Shown: positions 17,064-26,091, counted from the stretch's first letter. The stretch is 64,000 nt of DNA from Halorussus rarus (GCF_003369835.1 NZ_QPMJ01000004.1:331043-395042), one strand, 5' to 3'. Notes: a model not told the origin generated them from the sequence alone. A program made the numbers and translations.

Positions 17064-17441
17064 CGCCGCGCCGACCGGAGAGGATCCGGGAACCGGCGAC
17101 CGAGCGGCGCGAACGGGCTCGAGAGGCTCCGTTGAAATCCCCAATTGGTGATATGTTTCAGTAACCGTGCTGAATACACAGCGCGTATCGGTCACTCGAG
17201 CACGGACAGGGACCGAGCAATATCAGATGAAGTACCCGGACTGATGGATATTGGAAGCACTAGAGTACGTGCATCGGTGACTTGTACGGATAACAAAAAC
17301 TTCGGCTGCCAGGGTAGCTCCGAGTAGAGTAGATCCGCTGTGCTTGGAGACACGAGTGTGTGCCCACGCTCTATCGCAACCCTGAGCAGATGCTGGGAAT
17401 TATATACAAGAGAGAGACCATTGTGAGTCGGGAACGCCACA
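17064..17441. other. AT-richer upstream region of the phosphate transporter
   Basis: This stretch has clearly lower GC than its surroundings and no convincing gene. It holds the 15-base sequence GTGCTGAATACACAG (17167-17181), found again in inverted, slightly changed form at 18904-18918, and a TATA-like TTATATACA at about 17399-17407, some 40 bases before the transporter start. Confidence 0.45.
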
Positions 17442-18686
17442 ATGGTATCACTACTAGCCGTAGCTGGTGTCGTTGTCGCCGTGTTCGTCGGGTTCAACAT
17501 TGGCGGGTCGTCGACGGGCGTGTCATTCGGTCCGGCAGTCGGCTCGCGCCTCGTTCGGAAGACGACGGCAGGGGTCCTGTTCGTCGGTTTCGCGCTTCTT
17601 GGCGCGTGGACCGTCGGTCGGAACGTCATCGCCACAATGAGTAGCAGCATCGTACCTGCAGCCCAGTTCACACCCATCGCAAGCGTCGCCGTCTTGTTTT
17701 TCACCGGCGCGTCGCTACTCATCTCGAATCTCTACGGCGTTCCAGCCTCGACCTCGATGACGGCCGTCGGCGCCATCGTCGGACTCGGTCTCGCGTCCGG
17801 AACGCTCAACCAGGCACTCATGTTCACCATCGTTTCGGCGTGGATCATTGCGCCGCTATTGAGTTTGACCATCGGGGTCGTGGTCGGGCGCTACATCTAT
17901 CCGTACCTCGATCGTTACGTCGCGTTCACGAAGTTCGATCTCCACCTCATCCAACTCGACCGGTCGGGATCGATTCCGCGTCCGCGATTTAACACGAACG
18001 CGTCGCTGCAGGACATCGCTGGATCGCTCTCGGTGGTCGTCATCGCCTGTTATATGGCGTTCTCCGCGGGTGCGTCGAACGCGGCGAACGCCGTGGCGCC
18101 CCTCGTCGGCGAGGGAGGGTCACTGACGGTCAATCAGGGAGTCCTGCTCGCGGTGTTCGCCTTCGGGTTGGGCAGTTTCACCATCGCCCGCCGCACGCTG
18201 GAGACGGTCGGAGACGATATCACGGAGCTCCCAATCCTCGCGTCGCTGATCGTTTCCATCGTGGGTGGCACCGTCATCACGATCCTCTCCTACTTGGGGA
18301 TACCCGCGAGTCTGGCGGTGAGTACGACATCGACGATTATCGGGCTCGGGTGGGGTCGGGCGAGTCGAGCGGCGACACTGGCAGAACTGGCGACACCCGC
18401 GCCCGAAAATCCGGATCTGGATGTCTCGACGGGAGCGTTGGTCACCTCACGCGTCGAAGAGGCTCCTGCAAGCCCGACGATCGGGGATATCGCCCGACAC
18501 GAGGAACCCGTAGACGAACCGAAGGAGATGCCGGACGTGCCGGATATCGGCGCGGAAGGGCCGGCTGATCTCGACGAGCAAAGTCTTTTCGACCCGAGGG
18601 CAGCCAAGCGTATCGTCGTACTGTGGGTGTTGACGCCGACACTGTCGGTTGTTGCCTCCTACCCGGTATTCGCGTTCTTGTTGTGA
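17442..18686 (+). CDS. PiT-family inorganic phosphate transporter
   Basis: This 414-residue membrane protein has the two inverted halves of the PiT family. The signature repeats are GFNIGGSSTGVSFGPAVGS near residues 17-35 and SAGASNAANAVAPLVG near 208-223, the latter close to the GANDVANA consensus. About ten helices are evident, with a long acidic cytoplasmic loop (about 310-380, rich in E, P and D) before the last helix. PiT carriers import metal-phosphate driven by cation gradients. No PhoU-like gene follows, though many PiT genes have one. Codon use is less GC-biased than in neighbours (for example TAT, ATC and CGT mixtures), hinting at separate ancestry. Confidence 0.9.
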   Translation: MVSLLAVAGVVVAVFVGFNIGGSSTGVSFGPAVGSRLVRKTTAGVLFVGFALLGAWTVGRNVIATMSSSIVPAAQFTPIASVAVLFFTGASLLISNLYGVPASTSMTAVGAIVGLGLASGTLNQALMFTIVSAWIIAPLLSLTIGVVVGRYIYPYLDRYVAFTKFDLHLIQLDRSGSIPRPRFNTNASLQDIAGSLSVVVIACYMAFSAGASNAANAVAPLVGEGGSLTVNQGVLLAVFAFGLGSFTIARRTLETVGDDITELPILASLIVSIVGGTVITILSYLGIPASLAVSTTSTIIGLGWGRASRAATLAELATPAPENPDLDVSTGALVTSRVEEAPASPTIGDIARHEEPVDEPKEMPDVPDIGAEGPADLDEQSLFDPRAAKRIVVLWVLTPTLSVVASYPVFAFLL

Positions 18687-18955
18687 ACGAGAGTCGGAGA
18701 ACTCGCGGAAGGCGAGGCTCTTTATCTCGGAGAGCACAGACTGCTGACGACAGGTGTCGCGGATCGGCGAGGATTGTATCGAAGATTAGATTCGATGCAT
18801 CTGACGACTTATTCTCAATTCTCTGTATCATACCTCAATCCCCGACTCACCGTGATTCTCGTGAAGTGTTCTCTCTGCTCATGCTCTGTCCCAACGACAG
18901 AGCCTCTGAATTCAGCACAATTCCGACCAGGTGCTGAGGGTATCAACAAAGCCAC
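18687..18955. other. AT-richer region after the transporter with inverted repeat copy
   Basis: No supported gene. CTCTGAATTCAGCAC (18904-18918) is the inverted counterpart of the sequence at 17167-17181 (13 of 15 bases match). The block may mark the end of an old insertion carrying the transporter. Confidence 0.4.
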
Positions 18956-19192
18956 TCAAGAACGATCGGTCGAATCCGCTCGGAAGCGCCCGGAGGCCCA
19001 CGTGAAGACGGCGAACAGGACCCAGGAAATCCCGAGCCAGACGAACCAATCGACACCGAAGAACCCGATGTCGCTCGGTCGGGTCAGACCCAGGTAGACC
19101 GCCGCGAGTCCGAGCACGAAGTAGAGGAGGGCGCCGTACCGTTCGAGCCACGCCATCAGCCGGTCGGGCGTCAGCCATTCGAGCGGAGCCAT
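18956..19192 (-). CDS. Small two-helix membrane protein
   Basis: This 78-residue protein has two membrane helices (YGALLYFVLGLAAVYLGL and WFVWLGISWVLFAVFTWA) joined by a short loop (TRPSDIGFFGVD) and ends in charged residues. The ATG at 19190-19192 follows a TATA-like ACTTATCA (minus strand, about 19224-19231) by about 34 bases. The longer frame to 19390 runs into the protease gene's intergenic space and is not preferred. The function is unknown. Confidence 0.6.
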   Translation of the reverse strand: MAPLEWLTPDRLMAWLERYGALLYFVLGLAAVYLGLTRPSDIGFFGVDWFVWLGISWVLFAVFTWASGRFRADSTDRS

Positions 19193-19310
19193 CGCCGTGC
19201 CGGGGACCAACGGTCGCGCCGGTGATAAGTGTCCGCCCGGAAAAACGACCATCTCGATGCCGCGGCCAGTGCCCGCAGCCGCCGGGAGTTGCGGACCGAG
19301 AACCGGCGAC

Positions 19311-20390
19311 CTACCGGTACCCGTCCCGCCCCTCCGCGGCCAGATTCCGAAGCTTCGCCACGCGCTCGACGGTCGGCGGGTGGGTCTCAACGTCGACCGG
19401 GAGGCCGGCGAGCGGGTCCTCGCCCTCGGCGGGCTCCGTCCGGACGATGCCGTGGGGCAGGAAGCAGAGCTCCCGGACGCCGCCGGCCCGGGCGTCCTCG
19501 GTCGGGGGCGCGGGCGCGTCGTCGTCGAGCGTCTCCAGCGCGGCCGCCATCGCCGCGGGGTCGCCCGCGAGCAGCGCGCCGGCGCGGTCGGCCGCGAACT
19601 CCCGGTACCGCGAGAGCCGGCCGCTCAGGACCACGACCGGGAGCGCCAGCAGGCCGAGCGCGACCCCGCCGAACAGCGCGGTGAACACGACCAGGCCGGC
19701 GAACGCCAGCAGCGACTCGGCGCCGAACGGGGGCGCGTCGACCAGCGCGGTGCTGACCGCGTAGCCGACCACGCCGGCGAGGCCGAGCGCGACCGTCCGG
19801 ACCGGGCCGGCGGCCCCGGAGAACAGCGAGTACTCGTCGTTGGCCAGCGCGGGGAGGAACGTCGCCAGGGTCATCACCGCGGCGTCGCGGTTCCGGAGGT
19901 GCGCGAGCTCGTGGGCCAGCACCGCGTCGAGCTCGTCGCCGTCGAGTCGGTCGAGCAGCCCGGTCGAGACCACGACGGTCCCGCCGCGGAGGTCGCCGAC
20001 GGTGAAGCTGTTGGGGACGTCGGTCTCGGCGACCGCGAGGGTCGGTGGGGTCACGCCGGCGGTCTGGGCCAGCCGTCGGAGCCGGCCGTGGAGGTCGGGG
20101 TACGCCGACTCGTCGACCGGGCGGGCGTCGGCCGCCGCCAGCGCCTCGTTGCAGGTGTACCGGAGCTGGGCCCACGCGAGCGCGAGCGTGGCCAGCCCGA
20201 CGAGCGCGACCCACGCGCCGACGGGCAGGCTCCCGCCGACCAGCGGCAGGAGCCACGGCCGGAGCAGGTACGCGAGGACGCCCACGAACAGCGCGTCGGC
20301 GGCCAGCACGAGCGCCAGGGTGGCCGCGACGCGCCGGCCGAGGGCCGAGCGGTCCGACGGGCGGTCGTTCGGAGGGGAGTCTCGGGACAT
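19311..20390 (-). CDS. HtpX-like membrane-bound M48 metalloprotease
   Basis: This 359-residue protein is an M48-family zinc protease of the inner membrane. Two N-terminal helices (VAATLALVLAADALFVGVLA and VALVGLATLALAWA) precede the catalytic motif HELAH (in DAVLAHELAHLRNRDA). Two further helices follow, then the third zinc ligand region YREFAADRAG. HtpX-type enzymes remove misfolded membrane proteins. The C-terminal part (LCFLPHGIVRTEPAEGE, THPPTVERVAKLRNL) is the usual regulatory end. The ATG at 20388-20390 is read divergently from the DUF4129 operon, from a shared palindromic TATA element about 40 bases upstream. Confidence 0.9.
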   Translation of the reverse strand: MSRDSPPNDRPSDRSALGRRVAATLALVLAADALFVGVLAYLLRPWLLPLVGGSLPVGAWVALVGLATLALAWAQLRYTCNEALAAADARPVDESAYPDLHGRLRRLAQTAGVTPPTLAVAETDVPNSFTVGDLRGGTVVVSTGLLDRLDGDELDAVLAHELAHLRNRDAAVMTLATFLPALANDEYSLFSGAAGPVRTVALGLAGVVGYAVSTALVDAPPFGAESLLAFAGLVVFTALFGGVALGLLALPVVVLSGRLSRYREFAADRAGALLAGDPAAMAAALETLDDDAPAPPTEDARAGGVRELCFLPHGIVRTEPAEGEDPLAGLPVDVETHPPTVERVAKLRNLAAEGRDGYR

Positions 20391-20425
20391 GGAGGGCGGG
20401 CTGACTGGGCCTATGACGGAGAGGA

Positions 20426-20435
20426 AGATATATCT
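20426..20435. promoter_or_regulatory. Palindromic TATA element shared by divergent genes
   Basis: AGATATATCT is its own reverse complement. It lies about 29 bases before the GTG at 20459 (plus) and about 40 bases before the ATG at 20390 (minus), so one element may serve both the HtpX-like gene and the DUF4129 operon. Confidence 0.5.
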
Positions 20436-20458
20436 GACTGAAAGTTTTCCTCTCGTTC

Positions 20459-21514
20459 GTGGCACACGAACGCCGCCGCGCCGCCCTCGCCGCCCTCTGC
20501 GTCTTCGCCGTCGCCGTCGCCGCCACCCTCCTGCCCGCCAGCGGTTTCGGGAGCCAGCCCGCTGGCGTCGGCATCGGCGGCGGCGGTCCCGACGCACCGC
20601 CCGGCGCCGGAGGCGGCACCGACGTCGAGCGACAGCCGACCACCGCAACGTCCCCGCCGACGGTCACGACGACGAGCGGTCGAGACGAGACCACGACGAC
20701 TACGACAACCACTACCACCACGACGACGACCGCCGCCGCCGGCGAAGGTGACGTCGGCGGAGGCGGCGGCGAGGACCTGCTGGGCGCCGCCGCCCTCGCC
20801 GCGCTCGGTCTCGTCGGCGGCCTCGCCGTCGTCGGGTTCTGGAACGGCACGCTGGCGCTCGGCACGGCCGGCGGAGCGATACCGTTCACCCTCACGGTCG
20901 GCGGCACTCCCATCGGCGCGCTGATCGGGGGCGTCCCGACCCGGACGATGTCGCTGGTCGTGGGGCTGTCGGGCGCCGTCCCGCGGCTGCTCGACGACGC
21001 CGCGTCGCTGACCGGGGCGGTCGGCAGCGGCCTCGGCAGCGTCCTGGGGGCCGCCGGTCGCGGGACCGTGGAGGCCCTCCGGATCGGCGCCGGGGGCCTG
21101 GCCGCGACGTTCACCGCGGTCCCCCGCGCGCTCGCCGGCCTCGGCGCCGGCGGGGGCCTGTTCGCCAGCCTCGGCAGCGTCAGCGTGCCGAGCTTCGGCG
21201 GCGGGAGCGAGAGCGCGGACGCCGGAACCGCCGGCGGCCGCCGGACCGCCGAGCCCGAGGACGTCCGACCGCCGACCGTCGAGGAGGCCTGGGAGGCGCT
21301 GCGCGACCGGGTACCGGTGCGGAACCGCCGCGCCCGGACGCCCGGCGAGGTCGCCCGGGCCGCCGCGCGCCGGGGCTATCCCGACGAGGCGGTCCGACGG
21401 CTCACCGACGCCTTCAGGGAGGTCAGGTACGGTGACCTGCCCCGGGACGCCCGGACCGACTCGGCCCGGTCGGCGCTCGACCGGCTCCGCGACTACTGGG
21501 GTGACGACGAGTGA
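20459..21514 (+). CDS. DUF4129-domain exported/membrane protein with poly-threonine linker
   Basis: This 351-residue protein opens with a signal-like helix (AALAALCVFAVAVAATLLP). It has a Gly/Pro/Thr-rich linker including 14 consecutive threonines (residues 78-91), a membrane helix (LLGAAALAALGLVGGLAVVG) and a cytoplasmic C-terminal DUF4129 domain (RRARTPGEVARAAARRGYP, DEAVRRLTDAFREVRYG). DUF4129 proteins travel with DUF58 and transglutaminase-like genes. The Thr run could be O-glycosylated on the outside. The start is GTG 20459, about 29 bases after the palindromic TATA element. Its stop overlaps the next gene by four bases. Confidence 0.82.
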   Translation: MAHERRRAALAALCVFAVAVAATLLPASGFGSQPAGVGIGGGGPDAPPGAGGGTDVERQPTTATSPPTVTTTSGRDETTTTTTTTTTTTTTAAAGEGDVGGGGGEDLLGAAALAALGLVGGLAVVGFWNGTLALGTAGGAIPFTLTVGGTPIGALIGGVPTRTMSLVVGLSGAVPRLLDDAASLTGAVGSGLGSVLGAAGRGTVEALRIGAGGLAATFTAVPRALAGLGAGGGLFASLGSVSVPSFGGGSESADAGTAGGRRTAEPEDVRPPTVEEAWEALRDRVPVRNRRARTPGEVARAAARRGYPDEAVRRLTDAFREVRYGDLPRDARTDSARSALDRLRDYWGDDE

Positions 21515-22425
21515 TTCCGCGGCTCCTCGGCCGCGCAGTCGCGCGGCTCCAGCGGCCCCGCACGCTCCGGATTCTCGGCGGGGGCGCGCTCGCGCTGGCG
21601 CTGGGCGTCGCCTTCCTGCCGCGGCTCTTCCCGGCCGCGGTGTTCCGCCCGCTGTCGGCGCTGGTCGCCTCGCCGGCGGCCATCCTCCTCTTCGGCGCGG
21701 CGGCGGGCCTGCTCGGCGTCCAGGCGGTGCGCGCGTCCGCGACCGGCGCGGTCGACGACGCCGACCGGGCCGACCGCTGGACGCCGACCAGACCGCCCGA
21801 GCGGGCCTACTACGACGAGTACCGGACCGCCGGTGACGACGTCGACGCGGTGTTCGACGTCGCGCCCGACGAGGCCGACAACTTCGCCTCGGGCCGCCGG
21901 AAGGCGCACAAGCGGATCCTGCAGACCGCCATTTCAGTCGTCGCCGACGTCGAGGGCGTCGACCGCGATACCGCCGCCGACCTGGTCGGGTCGGGCGCGT
22001 GGACCGACGACCCGCGGGCGGCCGCCTTCCTCGGCAGGCGCAACTACGCGCCGCTCCGGATCCGCATCCGGGACTGGGCCAGCGGCGAGCACTTCGAGCG
22101 GTGGGCCGACCGCGCGGTCGCCGAGATCGAGGCGCTCGACCGCGACGACGTGAGCGACCGCGAGCGCATCGACGCCCGCGACCGGTCGCCCGTCACCGAG
22201 ACCGACGAGGAGCCGGTCGTCGAGGACCCGGCGGACGTCCCGGGACCGGGAATCAACGACAGTCCCGTCGAGAAGAGCGAACCGGCCGAAGCCGCGACAG
22301 CCGGCGAGACGGGTGAATCCGTCGGAAGTGCCGAGACCGACGAGAGCGGGGAAGCGGCCGAGAGCGCCGCCGTGACCGCCGACGGCGAGGCGACCGACGC
22401 GGAGCAGGAGGTGGCGGGGCGATGA
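21511..22425 (+). CDS. DUF7269-like membrane protein
   Basis: This 304-residue protein has two N-terminal membrane helices (ILGGGALALALGVAFLP and SALVASPAAILLFGAAAGLLG). A soluble middle part follows (ERAYYDEYRTAGDDVDAVF, RRKAHKRILQTAISVVADVEG) and then a long, very acidic tail (residues about 215-304, rich in E, A, T and S). It starts at GTG 21511, overlapping the previous stop (GTGA), so it is translated with it. The middle part resembles the haloarchaeal DUF7269 family found in DUF58 operons. Its role is unknown, and scaffold or partner of DUF58 is a guess. Confidence 0.75.
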   Translation: MIPRLLGRAVARLQRPRTLRILGGGALALALGVAFLPRLFPAAVFRPLSALVASPAAILLFGAAAGLLGVQAVRASATGAVDDADRADRWTPTRPPERAYYDEYRTAGDDVDAVFDVAPDEADNFASGRRKAHKRILQTAISVVADVEGVDRDTAADLVGSGAWTDDPRAAAFLGRRNYAPLRIRIRDWASGEHFERWADRAVAEIEALDRDDVSDRERIDARDRSPVTETDEEPVVEDPADVPGPGINDSPVEKSEPAEAATAGETGESVGSAETDESGEAAESAAVTADGEATDAEQEVAGR

Positions 22426-24005
22426 ACCCCGGCGTCCTCGCCACCCTCCTCCTGCTGGGCGCGCTGGCGGTCATCTACGCCGCCGCGTTCCGGGTCGCGA
22501 GCAACGAATCGGGCCCGACCGACCGCGACCCGGGCGGGTCCGACTCCGGCGACGAAGCCGACGATTCGGACGCGGAGGCGGCCGACCGGCCGGGCGAAGC
22601 GGCGGCCGGTGACGGATCGGAAGCCGGCGACGGGTCGGCCGACGACGACGGCCCGCCGGCGGTCAGCGTCGGCCCGCGGTGGGACCCGGGGACGACCGTG
22701 GCCCTGCTCGCGGGCGCGGGCGGCATCCTGACGCGGAACACGACGATGTTCCTCGCCGGGGTCGTCGGCTTCGCGTTCGCGGCCTACCGGTACGGCACCC
22801 GAGCGCCGTCGCTCGACGTGGCGGTCGAGCGCACCGTCTCCGACCGGTCCCCGCTGCCGAGCAGGGACGTCGAGGTCGCCCTGACCGTGCGCAACGAGGG
22901 CGACGAACCGCTTCCGGACCTCCGAGTCGTCGACGCGGTCCCCGAGCAGTTGAGCGTCGTCTCCGGGTCGCCCCGCCACTGCACCAGCCTCCGGCCGGGC
23001 GAGGAGGCGACGTTCGAGTACGCGGTCCGGGCGCGGCGGGGCATCCACGAGTTCGGCGAGACGACCGTCGTGGCCCGGAACGTCGGCGGGAGCGCCGAGC
23101 GGCGCGCGAGCCGGCGGGCCGCGACGCCCGACGCGCACGCCGACGACGCGACCATCACCTGCCGGACCCGGGCCGACGACGTCCCGCTGCCGGCCGACAC
23201 CTCCTCGCACCCCGGGCAGGTCACCACCGACTCGGGCGGCGAGGGCGTGGAGTTCTACGCCACCCGGGAGTACCAGCCCGCCGACCCGATGAGCCGGATC
23301 GACTGGAAGCGCTACGCCAAGACGCGCGAGCTCACCACGGTCGACTTCCGGGAGACCCGGGCCGCGACCGTGCTGGTGGTCGTCGACACCCGGACGCTCG
23401 CCCACGTCGCGCGCCGCGACGGCGAACCAGACGCTGTGGAGCTCTGCACGTACGCCGCCGAGCGACTGGTCGAGGCGTTCGTCCGGCGCAACGACCGGGT
23501 TGGCCTCGCGCTGTTCGGCCCGGAGGAGCGGTACCTCGACCCCGCCGGCGGCGACGAGCAGGTCGCCCGCATCAGGGCCGAACTCGAGGACACGACCCCG
23601 TCCGACGAACTGGACGTGGGCATCTTCTCCGACCGGCGCCGGAAGCGGGCCAACGAGTCGCGGTTCGACACGCTCCGCAAGCGCGTGCCCGCCGGCGCCC
23701 AGGTCGTCTTCCTGTCGCCGATGGCCGACGACTACGCGGTCGAGGTCGCACGGCGGTTCCGGGCGTACGGCCACGCCGTGACGGTCGTCAGCCCCGACGT
23801 CACGAGCGAGGTGCGGTCGGCCGCGGACGCCGCGCGAGAAACGCCGACCCGCGAGAGCGCCACCCCCGGCGCCGCGCTCGAGCGCATCGAGCGGTCCGAG
23901 CGGCTCGCCGCCGTCCGGTCGGCCGGCCTCCAGGTCGTCGACTGGTCGCCCGACGAGCCGATCCGCACCGCCGTCTCGAAGGCCACCGCGAGGTGGTCGG
24001 GATGA
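22422..24005 (+). CDS. DUF58-domain protein with vWA-like region
   Basis: This 527-residue protein has an N-terminal helix, an acidic linker, a second helix pair (WDPGTTVALLAGAGGIL, MFLAGVVGFAFAAYR) and an Ig-like domain (RNEGDEPLPDLRVVDAVPEQ). The DUF58 signature follows: EFYATREYQPADPMSRIDW, then a vWA-like region (ATVLVVVDTRTLAHV, NDRVGLALFGPEERYL, VVFLSPMADDY). DUF58 proteins pair with MoxR AAA+ ATPases in maturation of secreted or complex proteins. The ATG overlaps the upstream stop (ATGA). A MIDAS motif is imperfect (VDTRT), so metal binding is uncertain. Confidence 0.88.
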   Translation: MNPGVLATLLLLGALAVIYAAAFRVASNESGPTDRDPGGSDSGDEADDSDAEAADRPGEAAAGDGSEAGDGSADDDGPPAVSVGPRWDPGTTVALLAGAGGILTRNTTMFLAGVVGFAFAAYRYGTRAPSLDVAVERTVSDRSPLPSRDVEVALTVRNEGDEPLPDLRVVDAVPEQLSVVSGSPRHCTSLRPGEEATFEYAVRARRGIHEFGETTVVARNVGGSAERRASRRAATPDAHADDATITCRTRADDVPLPADTSSHPGQVTTDSGGEGVEFYATREYQPADPMSRIDWKRYAKTRELTTVDFRETRAATVLVVVDTRTLAHVARRDGEPDAVELCTYAAERLVEAFVRRNDRVGLALFGPEERYLDPAGGDEQVARIRAELEDTTPSDELDVGIFSDRRRKRANESRFDTLRKRVPAGAQVVFLSPMADDYAVEVARRFRAYGHAVTVVSPDVTSEVRSAADAARETPTRESATPGAALERIERSERLAAVRSAGLQVVDWSPDEPIRTAVSKATARWSG

Positions 24006-25513
24006 GTCTGCGCGAGTGGCCCCGGTCCGACGACGAGAACGGGCGGGTCCCCGAGCGCCGGGCCACCCCGTTCGGCGGGACGGTCGCCGTGCTGGTCGCG
24101 GTGCTCGCCGGCGTCGCGCTCGGGGCCGCGAACGGGACCATGCGGCCGGTGCTCGGCGGGCTGGCGGGCGCGGTGGTCGTCGCGCTCGGCGTCCGGGCCG
24201 TCCAGTCGGAGACGAACGCGCGCCGCGCCGTCGGCAGCGTCGGCATCGTCGCCGGCGTGTCAGGACTCGCGGGCGTCGCGGTGCTCGACGGCGGCGGGCT
24301 CGCCCTGCTGGTCGGCTCGGCGGTCGCGGCGGCGGCCGTCAACGCGACCGTCGCGTTCGACGAGCGGGTCGAGCGCCCGGCGGGACAGGCCCTCTGGCGG
24401 TCGGCCACGGTGCTCTCCATCGGGGCGGTCGTCGCGGTACTGACTTACTCGGGCGCGCTCGGGACCGTGCTCCGGGTCGGCACCGCCGGCGCCGTCGACG
24501 TCGCCACGTCCAGCCTGCTCGCGATGCTGGTCGTGCTCCAGCTGGAGCTGCTGGCGGTCGTCGAACTGCTCCACTGGACGGTGCCGGTGCTCGACCGGTG
24601 GCTGCCCGAGCACCGAGACGTCCGGGCCGCGACGCTCGACCGGTTCGACGTCCGCTTCGAGGACGTGCCCAGGGCCTACTGGGCCGCGCTCGGGCTCCAG
24701 GTCCTGCTCGCGCTCTCCTCGTGGGGGCCGGCCTGGTTCGCGGGGTTCCTCGAGACGATGTCGGTGTTCGGCCGGGCGGTCGGCCTGGTGCTGGCGACCG
24801 GCGTCCTCCACGTCCCGCTGGCCGTCCTGCTGGTCGGGCTCGCGGCCGTGCTGGTCGCCCGGGGGCTCCAGGTGCTGTTCGTCGGGTGGGCCGGCACCGA
24901 CCCGCCGCGGGCGGTCGCCTACGCCGCCGGCGGAGTCGGGACGTTCGTCGCGGTCGGCCTGCTCGCGGTCGCGCTCCCAGACCCGGCCGGCGGACTCGCC
25001 GGCTCCGTCGGCGCCGACTGGGCCGAGACGGTGGCGTCGGTCGGGCTGACCGCGACGGTCGCCGGGTCGGTGGCGGCCGTGCTGTTCGTGGTCGCGGCCG
25101 CCCGCCGACTGGTCGCGGTGCTGGTCGCGCCGTGGGTCGCCCGCGACTCGGCCGGCGGATTCACCGTGGCCGCGGCCGCGCTGGTCGTCGCCTCGCTCGC
25201 GGTCGCCGACGCCGGCGGGTCGGCGTTCGCGGTCTTCGGCGGCGTCGCCGGTGCGCTCGTCGTCCACGACCTCGGGACCAACGCCGTGGGCCTCGGAGCG
25301 CAGGTCGGCTCGGAGGCCGAGACCCGCGCGGGCGAGGCCGCCCACGCGGTCGGAACGCTGCTGGTCGGCGCCGCCGGCGTCGTCCTGGCCGGACTGGTCG
25401 CGGTCCTCATGGGGCTGGTCTCGCCGTCGCCCGCGGCCTGGCGGGCCAGGCTCGCTGTCGCGCTCCTGCTGGTCGCGGTGCTGTGCTTCGCGGTGCTGTT
25501 CGAGCGGGAGTGA
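24002..25513 (+). CDS. DUF7519-like polytopic membrane protein
   Basis: This 503-residue protein has about 11 to 13 membrane helices spread through its length (for example TVAVLVAVLAGVALGAA and LLVGAAGVVLAGLVAVLMGL). The only sizeable soluble loop is about 190-225 (DRWLPEHRDVRAATLDRFDV). It starts at ATG 24002, overlapping the DUF58 stop by four bases, so it closes a coupled four-gene operon. In related haloarchaeal clusters this position is held by the DUF7519 family. No MoxR ATPase follows: the next gene is the convergent NikR-like regulator. Confidence 0.75.
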   Translation: MSLREWPRSDDENGRVPERRATPFGGTVAVLVAVLAGVALGAANGTMRPVLGGLAGAVVVALGVRAVQSETNARRAVGSVGIVAGVSGLAGVAVLDGGGLALLVGSAVAAAAVNATVAFDERVERPAGQALWRSATVLSIGAVVAVLTYSGALGTVLRVGTAGAVDVATSSLLAMLVVLQLELLAVVELLHWTVPVLDRWLPEHRDVRAATLDRFDVRFEDVPRAYWAALGLQVLLALSSWGPAWFAGFLETMSVFGRAVGLVLATGVLHVPLAVLLVGLAAVLVARGLQVLFVGWAGTDPPRAVAYAAGGVGTFVAVGLLAVALPDPAGGLAGSVGADWAETVASVGLTATVAGSVAAVLFVVAAARRLVAVLVAPWVARDSAGGFTVAAAALVVASLAVADAGGSAFAVFGGVAGALVVHDLGTNAVGLGAQVGSEAETRAGEAAHAVGTLLVGAAGVVLAGLVAVLMGLVSPSPAAWRARLAVALLLVAVLCFAVLFERE

Positions 25514-25584
25514 TTCCGGAGCTGGCTCTCGTGTCCTCTCGAGGACCGTTCCCCGGAGAGATAGTTTCTCCTCGGAGGACGGCT

Positions 25585-25980
25585 TCACTCCCGGTCTGCG
25601 CCCAGCGTCATCACCGTCACGCGCGCGACCGAGTCGAAGTCCCGGAGGCGGTACACCAGTTCGCGGACCTCCGCGGCCGGACCCCGACAGAACGCGGTCT
25701 CCAGGCACCACTCGCCGCGGTGGACGTGGCTGGTCGCGGTGATGACCTCGCCGAACTCGTGCTGGACCGCGTGGAGGTCGTGGACCACGTCGTCGTGCTC
25801 GTAGTCGTAGGCCAGCACCGCGGTCACCGGTCCCTCGGTGGACTCCAGTTCGGCGTGGGACTCGACGTACTCGCGCATCGCCTCCCGGACCGCCCGGGAG
25901 CGCGAGTCGAGGCCCTGGGCCTGCCACGTCTCGTCGAACGCCGCCAGCACGTCGTTGGGAACGTTGAGACTCGTTCGCAT
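25585..25980 (-). CDS. NikR-like ribbon-helix-helix metalloregulator
   Basis: This 131-residue regulator has an N-terminal ribbon-helix-helix (MRTSLNVPNDVLAAFDETW, SRSRAVREAMREYV) and a C-terminal ACT-like metal domain. Candidate nickel ligands are His74 (QHEF), His85 and His87 (SHVH) and Cys92 (EWCLE). In the E. coli and Pyrococcus proteins, as I recall them, the last spacing is six residues, and here it is five, so nickel affinity or metal choice may differ. NikR tetramers repress nickel uptake genes. A NicO-type transporter lies 2.6 kb away at 28555, but no ABC nickel importer is adjacent. Confidence 0.85.
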   Translation of the reverse strand: MRTSLNVPNDVLAAFDETWQAQGLDSRSRAVREAMREYVESHAELESTEGPVTAVLAYDYEHDDVVHDLHAVQHEFGEVITATSHVHRGEWCLETAFCRGPAAEVRELVYRLRDFDSVARVTVMTLGADRE

Positions 25981-26083
25981 GTCCGCGGCTTGCTCCCCCG
26001 TGCGGTTGGGTATTTCGGGTTCCGACCGCCGGCCCGGCGGTCGGGGAGTGCCGTCCCCCGACGCCGCGACGCCACACCAGAAC

Positions 26084-26091
26084 CTTTAAGA
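26084..26091 (+). promoter_or_regulatory. TATA-like element of the small iron-box gene
   Basis: CTTTAAGA is centred about 28 bases before ATG 26116, abutting the inverted repeat at 26092. Confidence 0.45.

Noticed and set aside
18774..19097. 107-codon frame after the phosphate transporter
   Set aside because: Low complexity and overlaps the small membrane gene. No TATA box at a useful distance.
24260..26077. Long minus-strand frame opposite the DUF7519-like gene
   Set aside because: It is Arg/Gly/Asp-rich antisense with no motifs, and it spans the NikR-like gene in another frame.
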